Assembly (NCBI GenBank): GCA_910575055.1
Contig: CAJTDC010000017.1
Coordinates: 1 to 64,000 of the forward strand
Reading direction: 5' to 3'
DNA: 64,000 nt
Source of the DNA: Clostridia bacterium
Lineage (GTDB): Bacteria; Bacillota; Clostridia; Lachnospirales; Anaerotignaceae
Part shown: positions 52,079 to 60,593 of the stretch, one piece after another
Layout of the letters: each line of letters opens with the position of its first letter
Position numbering within the stretch: position 1 is the first letter of the stretch
The notes under the pieces: model-generated
The model's input: only the letters and a program-made list of their open reading frames with translations
What the model was told of the DNA's origin: nothing
Database searches by the model: none
Made by a program: the position numbers and the translations under genes

Positions 52079-53638
52079 TTATTTACTTTCGGCAAGCTGT
52101 TCTTTTTTTACCGCTACATTATGAAGTACAAACAATATTGCTACAAGACAAGCAATGGAAATGCCCAATGTCAACAAAAGATTTTTTGTCAATCCTGCTA
52201 CAATATATCCTATCATACAACAACTTGCTACACAAAGTGCATAAGGTATTTGTGTGGCAACGTGGTCAATATGGTTACAGCCTGCACCTGTTGAAGAAAG
52301 TATTGTCGTATCTGATATTGGAGAACAGTGGTCACCAAATACAGAACCTGCCAATGTTGCAGAAAGAGATATAATTGTTAAATCTGGTGCAACTTTTGTA
52401 CATACTGTTGCTATAATTGGTATCAATATACCAAATGTACCCCATGATGTTCCCATAGAAAATGACAAAAATCCTGCTACAATAAATATAATAGGTGGTA
52501 TCAACATAGCAGGCATATTAGAATTTGCTACTAAATCTCCTACATATTCTCCTGTACTCAACAAATCACGGCAAACACCACTTATTGTCCAAGCCAATGT
52601 CAATATAATAATGGCTCCTACCATAGATTTTACACCTTGTCCAACACCGTCCATAAATTCTCTAAAGTTCAATATTTTTCTTGGTACAAAAAGTAAAAAT
52701 GCTACAATCAAAGAGGCAAAACTACTGATTGCCAATGCAGGGCCTGCATCTGTATTTCCAAAACCATCTGCAATGCTCATACCGCCTTCAAAATAACCTC
52801 CTACATACAACATAGAAAGTATAGAAAATATTATCAATGCAGCAATTGGTATAAGCAAGTCAAACACACGACCTTTTTCAGAAATACGAAGCTGATTTAA
52901 TTCTTCTGCTCCTGTAGATGTAGAAGTGCCATCAGCATCTAATTTGCCGTATTTTTTAGCGTCATATTCGTATTTTTCCATTGTTCCAAAATCTAACTGC
53001 AAACAAGATATTATAATAATCATTATAATCGTTAATATTGCATATAAATTATAGGGTATTGACTTTATAAATGACTCCATACCATTTAAGCCTGTATCTC
53101 CCATTTGAGAAATAACAGAAGCTGCCCAAGAAGAAACGGGTGCTATAATACACACTGGTGCTGCTGTTGCATCAATGAGATATGCCAGTTTTGCATGAGA
53201 TATTCTCTGTTTATCTGTAACTGGTTTCATAACAGTTCCTACTGTCAAACAGTTAAAATAGTCATCAATAAATATCAATGCTCCTAATGCACAAGTGGCA
53301 AGTGACGCTCCTGTACGAGATGTAATTTTACTACTTGCCCAATTTCCATAGGCACGTGAGCCCCCCGCTTTTGTAATTACTACAACAAGTGCTCCCAGCA
53401 TAGCAAGAAAAAGCACAATAGCAGTATTGCCTGCCAATTTACTTGTCATAAGTGTCATTGTAGTATCCACTGTTTTGACAATAACGCCTAATCCACTGGC
53501 AAAATGACAAGCATAAATTAACGTACCTGATAGTATACCAATAATTAAAGATGAAATGACTTCTTTTGTAACAAGTGCCAATCCAATCGCTATAATTGGA
53601 GGCAATACAGACAAGAAGCCTACATTGATTGGTTCCAA
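52079..53638 (-). CDS. nhaC: NhaC-family Na+/H+ antiporter, 519 aa
   Basis: About 12 hydrophobic segments and NhaC-family phrases: EVISSLIIGILSGTLIYACH, GALIFIDDYFNCLTVGTVMK, PVTDKQRISHAKLAYLIDAT, SMGTSWGTFGILIPI and GDHCSPISDTTILSSTGAGC. Exchanges Na+ (or, in relatives, malate/lactate) for protons across the membrane. The start is TTG 53638 after AAAGGGGGA. Long gap from neighbours; own promoter at 53,724-53,696. Confidence 0.9.
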   Translation of the reverse strand: MEPINVGFLSVLPPIIAIGLALVTKEVISSLIIGILSGTLIYACHFASGLGVIVKTVDTTMTLMTSKLAGNTAIVLFLAMLGALVVVITKAGGSRAYGNWASSKITSRTGASLATCALGALIFIDDYFNCLTVGTVMKPVTDKQRISHAKLAYLIDATAAPVCIIAPVSSWAASVISQMGDTGLNGMESFIKSIPYNLYAILTIIMIIIISCLQLDFGTMEKYEYDAKKYGKLDADGTSTSTGAEELNQLRISEKGRVFDLLIPIAALIIFSILSMLYVGGYFEGGMSIADGFGNTDAGPALAISSFASLIVAFLLFVPRKILNFREFMDGVGQGVKSMVGAIIILTLAWTISGVCRDLLSTGEYVGDLVANSNMPAMLIPPIIFIVAGFLSFSMGTSWGTFGILIPIIATVCTKVAPDLTIISLSATLAGSVFGDHCSPISDTTILSSTGAGCNHIDHVATQIPYALCVASCCMIGYIVAGLTKNLLLTLGISIACLVAILFVLHNVAVKKEQLAESK

Positions 53639-53695
53639 AATAATCCCCCTTTTCTATCAAAATTTTATTTTTTGGAACAAAATTTAACAGTTATC

Positions 53696-53724
53696 ATCAT
53701 AACATATATTTTATAAATATTCAA
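53696..53724 (-). promoter_or_regulatory. Promoter of the NhaC gene
   Basis: TTGAAT (53724-53719), 17-bp spacer and TATGAT (53701-53696), giving a leader of about 50 bases. The rest of 53,639-54,003 is AT-rich without gene; TATCAT at 53971-53976 is a candidate -10 for galT. Confidence 0.65.
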
Positions 53725-54003
53725 TTCTATATTCTGTTTTGTGTTGCTTTTGTTTATTTTATACTTACTATAAATAAATTATTTCAGCGTGTCTAACAAG
53801 TAATTGCTTTATTATCATACATATATTGTCACTTTTTATACTTTTTTCATTTTCTTTAAAAACAATAAAACGCAGTTTATAAAAAAGCCTTACTCTATGT
53901 TATTATTATCTTTTTGATACTACTTTTATACAATATGCTTTTTCGCATTGCACATGCTCCTTTTTTGATGTATCATATTATCAGAAAGGGGTGTTATTTC
54001 ACA

Positions 54004-55506
54004 ATGATTACACAACAAATTTGCAAGTTAGTGGAATATGGATTACAAAAAAATTTAATACAAAAAGAAGACATCATATTCACTACAAACCGTTTGATAG
54101 AATTATTTCATTTAGAAGAATTTGACGGTAGCATCAATGCCGAAAGCAAAGAAGAAATTTGTTTAGAGCAGGTACTTCAAAATATGCTTGATTATGCTTG
54201 TCAAAATGGCTTTATAGAAGATAGTATTGTATACAAAGATTTATTTGATACCAAAATTATGGGGCTTTTAGTACCTCGTCCTTGTGAAGTGAGTCAAAAA
54301 TTTTGGCAATTATATCAAAATTCTCCTCAAACTGCTACAGACTGGTATTATGACTTTAGTCAAAATACAGACTATATACGTCGTTATCGTATTGCAAAAG
54401 ACCAAAGATGGAAAACACATACAGAATATGGCGATTTAGACATTACTATTAACTTAAGCAAACCAGAAAAAGACCCAAAAGCGATTGCTGCTGCAAAAAA
54501 TGCAAAACAAAGCAGTTATCCAAAATGTCAACTTTGTGCTGAAAATGTTGGTTATGCTGGTCGTGTTAACCACCCTGCCAGACAAAATCACAGAATTATT
54601 ACTATCACTATGGCAGGCAGCGAATGGGGATTTCAATATTCTCCTTATGTCTACTACAATGAACATTGCATCGCTTTTAACAAAAAACATATTCCTATGG
54701 CAATCAACAAAGAGGCTTTTGTGAAATTATTTGATTTTATAAAATTGTTTCCTCATTATTTTATAGGTTCTAATGCAGATTTGCCTATTGTAGGTGGTTC
54801 TATACTTTCTCACGACCATTTTCAAGGAGGGCATTATCAATTCCCTATGGCAAGTGCTCCTATTGAAAAAAATTATACCATAAAAGGCTTTGAAGATGTA
54901 GAAGTAGGGCGTGTAAAATGGCCTATGTCTGTTATTCGTATTCGTCATAAAGATACACAAAGGCTTATAGAATTAGGAGATGTGATACTTCAAAAATGGC
55001 GTAATTACACAGATGAGCAAGCATTTATATTCTCTCATACAGATGGGGAAGCTCATTCTACCATTACCCCTATTGCTAGAAAAGTAGGAGATACATTTGA
55101 ATTAGATTTAGTACTTAGAAATAACATTACTACAGAGCAATATCCTCTTGGCGTATATCACCCTCATCAAGAACTACACCACATCAAAAAAGAAAATATT
55201 GGTTTAATTGAAGTAATGGGACTTGCAGTACTTCCTGCTCGTTTAAAAGAAGAATTAGAAGTATTAAAAGATTTTATTATCAATAAAAAAGATTTCTATA
55301 GCGATGAAAGAACAGAAAAGCACGCTCAGTGGGCAGAAGAATTTATCAAAAAATATGATACTATTACAGAAAAAAATGTTTCTGAAATTATAGAAAAAGA
55401 AGTTGGTATTGTATTTGAACAAGTGCTTCATCACGCTGGTGTTTTTAAAAGAAACCAATCAGGTAAACTCTATTTTGATAAATTTATGCAATCACTCAAT
55501 TTATAA
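54004..55506 (+). CDS. galT: UDP-glucose-hexose-1-phosphate uridylyltransferase, Firmicutes type, 500 aa
   Basis: Leloir-pathway enzyme exchanging UMP between UDP-glucose and galactose-1-phosphate. The long Firmicutes class is recognised by LLVPRPCEVSQKFWQLYQNS, CQLCAENVGYAGRVNHPARQ, SPYVYYNEHCIAFNKKH, the SHDHFQGGHYQFPMASAP catalytic stretch and TLVLRNN-type DLVLRNNITTEQYPLGVYHP. Start ATG 54004 follows AGAAAGGGG; the 30 extra upstream codons have no ribosome site. No galK or galE adjacent. Confidence 0.95.
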   Translation: MITQQICKLVEYGLQKNLIQKEDIIFTTNRLIELFHLEEFDGSINAESKEEICLEQVLQNMLDYACQNGFIEDSIVYKDLFDTKIMGLLVPRPCEVSQKFWQLYQNSPQTATDWYYDFSQNTDYIRRYRIAKDQRWKTHTEYGDLDITINLSKPEKDPKAIAAAKNAKQSSYPKCQLCAENVGYAGRVNHPARQNHRIITITMAGSEWGFQYSPYVYYNEHCIAFNKKHIPMAINKEAFVKLFDFIKLFPHYFIGSNADLPIVGGSILSHDHFQGGHYQFPMASAPIEKNYTIKGFEDVEVGRVKWPMSVIRIRHKDTQRLIELGDVILQKWRNYTDEQAFIFSHTDGEAHSTITPIARKVGDTFELDLVLRNNITTEQYPLGVYHPHQELHHIKKENIGLIEVMGLAVLPARLKEELEVLKDFIINKKDFYSDERTEKHAQWAEEFIKKYDTITEKNVSEIIEKEVGIVFEQVLHHAGVFKRNQSGKLYFDKFMQSLNL

Positions 55507-55518
55507 TACTATGAATTC

Positions 55519-55542
55519 CCTCAAGAGTTGTTACTCTTGAGG
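55519..55542 (+). terminator. galT terminator
   Basis: CCTCAAGAGT (55519-55528) pairs with ACTCTTGAGG (55533-55542), followed by ATTTTTATT. Confidence 0.9.
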
Positions 55543-55672
55543 ATTTTTATTGTTTATTACTACACACAATATCAACATTTTTTACGATATATAATTTCCT
55601 TGTTCTTTCTATTGGGAGTGTTCAAATAGAGTAGGTTTAAAATAATCTTTATTGCTATTTGCAATTCAGAAA

Positions 55673-55825
55673 ACGAAGTTTTCTGCAAAAGTTTTGCCTC
55701 GCTTTTTCAAAAGCGAGTGGAGTTTGAGGCAAAGCCTCAAGGTTCTTCTGCTCCAAGCGTGTTTTTGAAGGGGAAGCGGACTTTGTCCGCTGGGGGAACT
55801 TTTCACAAGTGAAAAAAGTTCCCCC
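55673..55825. repeat. Dispersed intergenic repeat, copy B
   Basis: Hairpins in order: CAGAAAACGAAGTTTTCTG, CTCGCTTTTTCAAAAGCGAG, TTGAGGCAAAGCCTCAA, then CAAGCGTGTTTTTGAAGGGG, AGCGGACTTTGTCCGCT and GGGGGAACTTTTCACAAGTG with GAAAAAAGTTCCCCC. It is the most complete copy and shares long stretches with copy A at 24,400-24,560. No gene lies in 55,507-55,988. Confidence 0.85.
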
Positions 55826-55988
55826 TCTTAAAAAAATACTTGTTTAGACACTCCCTTTCTATTTACTATATTGAATGACTATAAAAAAAAGAGTATAATA
55901 AAGTCAATACATATATTAACAAAAATAGTAATAAACTATTTACATACTGATTTATAATACTATTGTTAAAACAATATAGGTGACATTT

Positions 55989-56687
55989 ATGCAAAAAAAA
56001 CGTTTTTCTATTTCAATGATACCATACTTTATTATTGCAATTTTTATTATGTTAACATTACCTACTGGTTGGCTGTATGATTTGCGAACTGGTACAGGAA
56101 CAGAACAAGGACAAAAACCTACACAAAGTGTTCCACTATTACAAACACAAGAGGACATACAATCTTTCTTTTATTCTAATACACCTACAACAGTGACAGG
56201 TAAAAATTTAGTAGCTTGTCCATTAGCTCGACTACGTGATATAGAACAAAAAGGAATACACTATCAAAGAGTTCGTCATACAACAAGACAAGTTTATATT
56301 TCAGAATACATTACTGCACATTATCCTACTCCTTACTGGGAAAAAATATTTCAGAAAATAATAAGCAGTGGCACTTATAATCGCTATTATTTAATAGAAT
56401 TGACAGATGGATATTGGATTTGTGTGTATTTTGACGATTATTTAGCACTAATAGGAGCAGACAATTACCCTACTGGTTATATTCGTTACACTACCACTGC
56501 AGAACGCAATATGTTAAACAAAATGTCACAGTATTATAATGTTGATACTGTTTATATGTTGGATATGTACCAATATGGAAAAGTAAACGGAATATTTGAC
56601 ATTGTATTGAGATTTATAATATTTGTTATTGTACTTACTTTAGTTTTGACAGTTCAAGATTTCTGTAAAAAACAAAAAGTAGAATAA
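55989..56687 (+). CDS. Unknown membrane protein with two membrane segments, 232 aa
   Basis: Membrane helices at about residues 9-28 (ISMIPYFIIAIFIMLTLPTG) and 205-227 (IVLRFIIFVIVLTLVLTVQD) enclose a soluble domain of about 170 residues. That domain is rich in Tyr/Thr (YISEYITAHYPTPYWEKIFQ, YRYTT-like IRYTTTAERNMLNK) and probably extracytoplasmic. Start ATG 55989 after AGGTGA. No family recognised; monocistronic. Confidence 0.65.
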   Translation: MQKKRFSISMIPYFIIAIFIMLTLPTGWLYDLRTGTGTEQGQKPTQSVPLLQTQEDIQSFFYSNTPTTVTGKNLVACPLARLRDIEQKGIHYQRVRHTTRQVYISEYITAHYPTPYWEKIFQKIISSGTYNRYYLIELTDGYWICVYFDDYLALIGADNYPTGYIRYTTTAERNMLNKMSQYYNVDTVYMLDMYQYGKVNGIFDIVLRFIIFVIVLTLVLTVQDFCKKQKVE

Positions 56688-56715
56688 AATACATAATATA
56701 TGTATAGCTATATCA

Positions 56716-56747
56716 AAAATAACCCTTGAGTTTTCAAGGGTTATTTA
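56716..56747. terminator. Bidirectional terminator beside tRNA-Thr
   Basis: AAATAACCCTTGA and TCAAGGGTTATTT pair around a short loop; it serves the membrane-protein gene (plus) and the tRNA (minus). Confidence 0.85.
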
Positions 56748-56748
56748 A

Positions 56749-56821
56749 AGCTGCTAACGGGATTTGAACCCGTGACCTCCGCCTTACCAAGGCGACGCTC
56801 TACCTACTGAGCCATAGCAGC
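56749..56821 (-). tRNA. tRNA-Thr (GGU anticodon)
   Basis: A 73-nt cloverleaf on the minus strand: acceptor GCTGCTA/TAGCAGC, D arm GCTC...GAGC, anticodon arm TCGCC-TTGGTAA-GGCGG with anticodon GGT, T arm ACGGG-TTCAAAT-CCCGT. CCA is not encoded. It lies downstream of sigH on the same strand, about 110 bp away. Confidence 0.97.
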
Positions 56822-56929
56822 AAAGAAAAGAGAGAACTCTCTTTCCCACATCAACCATTATATGGTATCATATTGTAACACATACGTCAAGTTTTTTTAT
56901 TTAAAAAAGATATATTACTATATTTAATA

Positions 56930-57556
56930 CTAATTTTTTTTCTCATTTAGATATTTTTCTATTTTCTTTTTTACTCTCTGCAAGGCATTATCAATCGATT
57001 TTTCCGACTTTTCTACAATACACGAAATTTCATAATATGTTTTTCCTCTTAAATACAATAGTAATATTCTTTTTTCAAAATCACTCAACATTTTTATAAT
57101 TTGTGTTTCCATAAAATGTTTATCTTCTCTACCTATCAACAATGCTTCAGGATTAAGTATTTCTCCTCCCATAAGCATATCCATATATGTTTCTTCTGAC
57201 TCTTGTTCAAATACAGGCCTATTTAATGAAATATACGAATTTAATGGTATATGTTTCTGTCTTGTTGCCATTTTAATCGCTGTAATCATTTGTCTATTGA
57301 TACAAAGTTCTGCAAATGCCCTAAAAGAAGCATTTTTATTTTTTTGAAAATCTCTCATTGCTTTATACAATCCTATCATACCTTCTTGTATAATATCCTC
57401 TGTATCTGCTCCTATTAAAAAATAGGTTCTTGCCCTCGTTTTTACAAGCGATTTATATTTATTCAACAAATGCTCTTGTGCCCTTTTATCTCCTTGCTGT
57501 ACTAGTTTTACTAATTCTTCATCTTTTTGCCCACTATAAACGCTTTGTTGTTCCAT
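56930..57556 (-). CDS. sigH: RNA polymerase sigma-H factor, 208 aa
   Basis: Sigma-70 family, SigH/Spo0H branch: region 2 DEELVKLVQQGDKRAQEHLL, RTYFLIGADTEDIIQEGMIG, LYKAMRDFQKNKNASFRAFA, ELCINRQMITAIKMATRQKH; region 4 LSDFEKRILLLYLRGKTYYE with ISCIVEKSEKSIDNALQRVK. Starts the transition to sporulation in Firmicutes. It is at the end of the cysS-mrnC-rlmB-yacP operon, its conserved position. Confidence 0.95.
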   Translation of the reverse strand: MEQQSVYSGQKDEELVKLVQQGDKRAQEHLLNKYKSLVKTRARTYFLIGADTEDIIQEGMIGLYKAMRDFQKNKNASFRAFAELCINRQMITAIKMATRQKHIPLNSYISLNRPVFEQESEETYMDMLMGGEILNPEALLIGREDKHFMETQIIKMLSDFEKRILLLYLRGKTYYEISCIVEKSEKSIDNALQRVKKKIEKYLNEKKN

Positions 57557-57587
57557 ACATTTACACCCTCACGCTACATCACATTTT

Positions 57588-58103
57588 TTATTTTTGCCTA
57601 CGCAATGCTTCTATCCAATCCAAAGCATCTTTATCTATATTATCTGCTAAAAGATTATTTTTAGGCGGTCTATTTTCTATGTATTTTTTACGTATTTCTT
57701 TTTGTTCTGCCAAAACTCTTTGACGCAATCCCTGTGCTGTAATTCTTTGTGCACCTTCTCCCAATATAATTATCTGTTCTAATCCATCTGATGTTGCTAC
57801 GCTTACTTTATAATGACGTGGCAAGCGATTGACCGTTCTTTCAATAAAATGGTCAGCAGTTTCTGCTTCTTTTGTATATACAACGGAAATATTATGATAC
57901 TGAAATACACTTCCAACATTCCCTTTTACTAAATATGCGTCAAATACCACAATAATATTCATTTTTTGACTTCCCTTATAATTAGAAAGCATATCAAGGA
58001 GTTTTTGTCTAGCACTTTCTAAGCTAACATCTACCAATTCTTTTAACTCCTGCCATGCGTGTATCATATTATAGCCATCTACAAGCAAAAATTCTTTTGA
58101 CAA
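57588..58103 (-). CDS. yacP: NYN-domain ribonuclease YacP/Rae1, 171 aa
   Basis: PIN-like NYN fold: LLVDGYNMIHAWQELK (first Asp), NIIVVFDAYLVKG, ETADHFIERTVNRLPRHYKV and SVATSDGLEQIIILGEGAQR. In B. subtilis this protein (Rae1) enters the ribosomal A site and cleaves mRNA during translation. Length normal; 30 bp before sigH in the operon. Confidence 0.93.
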   Translation of the reverse strand: MSKEFLLVDGYNMIHAWQELKELVDVSLESARQKLLDMLSNYKGSQKMNIIVVFDAYLVKGNVGSVFQYHNISVVYTKEAETADHFIERTVNRLPRHYKVSVATSDGLEQIIILGEGAQRITAQGLRQRVLAEQKEIRKKYIENRPPKNNLLADNIDKDALDWIEALRRQK

Positions 58104-58150
58104 TATACAATAAATCCTCCTTTCTTTATTTTTATGGCATCAAAAATTGT

Positions 58151-58180
58151 GGGGAAACTTTTATAAATAAAAAGTTTCCC
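58151..58180. other. Hairpin of the dispersed-repeat type between rlmB and yacP
   Basis: GGGGAAACTTTT and AAAAGTTTCCC pair around ATAAATA, resembling the terminator module of the dispersed repeat. It lies inside the operon and may reduce transcription into yacP-sigH. Confidence 0.6.
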
Positions 58181-58192
58181 TACTATTCACCA

Positions 58193-58933
58193 CTAAAATT
58201 TTCTTTGTCTTACCACTTCATATAACAAAAGCCCTGCTGCTACAGAAGCATTTAACGATGCTATTTTTCCATACATAGGTATTGCTACTGTAAAATCACA
58301 ATTTTCTTTTACCAATCTACTTACGCCATCACCTTCACTACCTATCACAATACCTATTGCACCCTTCATATTGGTATCAAAATAGTCCAAGCCTTTCATA
58401 TCTGCACAAGCAAACCACAAACCTTCTTTTTTTAACTGTTCCATTGTCTTCACAATATTTGTTACTCTTGCCACTGGCATATACTCTATTGCTCCTGCTG
58501 ATGTTTTCCCTACTGTAGCATTTAATCCTACAGAACGATGTTTTGGTATAATAACGCCGTGTGCACCAGCACATTCTGCACTCCTTATAATTGCACCTAA
58601 ATTATGAGGGTCTGTAATGCCATCTAGCACTACAATAAAAGGAGGCTCTCCTTTACTTTTTGCATTTTCCAGTATGTCCCCTACTGTAGCATAATTATGT
58701 GCTGACACAATGGCTATTACACCCTGATGGTTTTTTGTTTGGGAAAGCTCGTCCAATTTTTGTCTGCTAACTTCTTGTATTACGACTCCCTTTTTAGATG
58801 CCTGTGCTATTATTCTTTTTATTGTTCCCTCTGCACTTGCCTTAATTACAAGTAATTTTTCCATATCTCTGCCATTACGTAATGCTTCTAATATGGCATT
58901 TCTTCCTTCTAATTGATTTTCATTTTTTCCCAT
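58193..58933 (-). CDS. rlmB: 23S rRNA (guanosine-2'-O-)-methyltransferase RlmB, 246 aa
   Basis: TrmH/SPOUT family: substrate-binding N-domain (LEGRNAILEALRNGRDMEKL), VVLDGITDPHNLGAIIRSAE (motif 1), AIGIVIGSEGDGVSRLVKEN (motif 2) and PMYGKIASLNASVAAGLLLY (motif 3, knot with SAM site). ATG 58933 follows GGAGGTG. Usually follows mrnC directly; here an hsdS gene is interposed. Confidence 0.95.
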   Translation of the reverse strand: MGKNENQLEGRNAILEALRNGRDMEKLLVIKASAEGTIKRIIAQASKKGVVIQEVSRQKLDELSQTKNHQGVIAIVSAHNYATVGDILENAKSKGEPPFIVVLDGITDPHNLGAIIRSAECAGAHGVIIPKHRSVGLNATVGKTSAGAIEYMPVARVTNIVKTMEQLKKEGLWFACADMKGLDYFDTNMKGAIGIVIGSEGDGVSRLVKENCDFTVAIPMYGKIASLNASVAAGLLLYEVVRQRKF

Positions 58934-58957
58934 ATCTCGCACCTCCTTTACTAATAT

Positions 58958-60157
58958 CTAAATAGTAATGTCAGAAACGTCAATTTCTCCAGACATCAGT
59001 TTTGGTAATAATGTATCTCTAATTTTTACTAATTTTTGATTTTCACAAATATTTTGTGAAATTTTATCATACATAGGCGAAACAATAGCACAAAATTCAG
59101 AAATTATTTCATCGCAAGCTATAGGAACTTTAAATTCTAATGTTGTACTTGGAATAGTTCGTTGACGACTATTCGTTGAGCCTGTAGTATGAGCACACAT
59201 CCAATCCATAAAATCTACGCTATCAATAATAGAGTATATAAAATCTTTGTAAATTGGATTATTTGCTTCAAAAATGATAAACTCTGTAGAGCTTACTGCA
59301 AATTCTGTTAGATACATTGGCCTCCACACTCGTTTAGTATTAGGATTTAGTTTTGAAATCATTATAGATTTTGACGTTAAAATATATTTATTACTTTTAA
59401 CTTCTTTTGCTAATTCAAAAACTGGATATTTATTTTTATCAAATGCTGGAATACTATAATGTTCTAGTATTACATCTGGATTTTTTGCAGGAGAGAAACT
59501 AGTAGTTTTAATGGAAGCAATATCACCTAATTTAGTCATAAACCATGTTTCAGGTATAGTACCTCCAAAAGGCTCAAAATCTACAAACCAAGACTTAAAA
59601 ATAGCTTGTGCTTGTTGCTCTAAATTCGCATTTATTTCATTGTTTAATTTAATTTTACACTCAATTACAGACAATATTGCTATAATTTGTTTTTGAGTTA
59701 CAATATTAGGTAACATTACATTCATAGGAGCTAATTCTGATGAAAAAGTAATTTGTGGAAATGTGCCAGAACGTGTTTCTGCTAAATGTTGTAATGTTTC
59801 AATCACTTTTTGTGATTTTAAAATAGCAAATAAATATTGAGGTAAAACAACATCTTCATGTGCTCTTAATACCATAAGTTTAGTTGAAGCGATATATTTT
59901 TCTGTATTATCAAAATCAACAAAGGCAAATCGTTTATTTGCAGGACGAATTTCTGAATAAAGTATATCATTATGTCGAAATGTCTTTTTAAACTGCCCTT
60001 TCAGATTTTTATTCTTCACAGCTTTATGATTTAACACATTACCGTCTAAAACATCTGATGTATTGATAAGAATTACTTCTTCATCATTTCTCTTGTAAGT
60101 GTCAGAAATTGTATCACACAAATCACCAATAGTATACTCTTTCCATTCAAACTTCAT
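58958..60157 (-). CDS. hsdS: Type I restriction-modification specificity subunit HsdS (orphan), 399 aa
   Basis: Two target-recognition domains: TRD1 (1-160; IGDLCDTISDTYKRNDEEVI, ETRSGTFPQITFSSELAPMN) and TRD2 (200-370; TKLGDIASIKTTSFSPAKNP, TGSTNSRQRTIPSTTLEFKV), each followed by a helical conserved region (NLEQQAQAIFKSWFVDFEPF; QKLVKIRDTLLPKLMSGEID). It binds the DNA target for HsdM methylase and HsdR nuclease, neither of which is nearby. The mrnC stop lies in its ribosome site, so it is translated within the housekeeping operon. Confidence 0.95.
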   Translation of the reverse strand: MKFEWKEYTIGDLCDTISDTYKRNDEEVILINTSDVLDGNVLNHKAVKNKNLKGQFKKTFRHNDILYSEIRPANKRFAFVDFDNTEKYIASTKLMVLRAHEDVVLPQYLFAILKSQKVIETLQHLAETRSGTFPQITFSSELAPMNVMLPNIVTQKQIIAILSVIECKIKLNNEINANLEQQAQAIFKSWFVDFEPFGGTIPETWFMTKLGDIASIKTTSFSPAKNPDVILEHYSIPAFDKNKYPVFELAKEVKSNKYILTSKSIMISKLNPNTKRVWRPMYLTEFAVSSTEFIIFEANNPIYKDFIYSIIDSVDFMDWMCAHTTGSTNSRQRTIPSTTLEFKVPIACDEIISEFCAIVSPMYDKISQNICENQKLVKIRDTLLPKLMSGEIDVSDITI

Positions 60158-60159
60158 AT

Positions 60160-60588
60160 TTATTCTCTCCCCAAACTAACACCCTTTTCGAACAATTCTA
60201 ATGCCCTTTGCATATCTCCCTTCAAATACAAATAGCCAAACAACGCTTCTAATCCTGTAGCACGGCGATAATCTGCTATATCCATATTTTTAGGCGTAGT
60301 ATAAGATTTTGCATTTCTTCCTCTTCTAAACACTGCTTTTTCTTCTTCTGTCAAATATTCTGCTATCACCTGATACAATTCAGCTTGTCCTTTTGCATTG
60401 ACGTATTCTTTTGACTGTTTATGTAATTTATTTACTGGTGCATTTCCTTTTGACAACACCATTGTTCTAACAAATATTTCATATATTGCATCACCTATAT
60501 AAGCAAGTGCAAGGGAGGAAACCTCGTTCGGTTTAATCCCCCCTTGCACACCTTCTATCAGCAATGCTTTGATAGTATTTATATCCAT
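60160..60588 (-). CDS. mrnC: Mini-ribonuclease III, 142 aa
   Basis: RNase III catalytic domain without dsRNA-binding domain: SSLALAYIGDAIYEIFVRTM (signature with Asp/Glu), KLHKQSKEYVNAKGQAELYQ, LTEEEKAVFRRGRNAKSYTT and YRRATGLEALFGYLYLKGD. Matures 23S rRNA ends. Conserved between cysS and rlmB. Confidence 0.95.
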   Translation of the reverse strand: MDINTIKALLIEGVQGGIKPNEVSSLALAYIGDAIYEIFVRTMVLSKGNAPVNKLHKQSKEYVNAKGQAELYQVIAEYLTEEEKAVFRRGRNAKSYTTPKNMDIADYRRATGLEALFGYLYLKGDMQRALELFEKGVSLGRE

Positions 60589-60593
60589 TGCTT

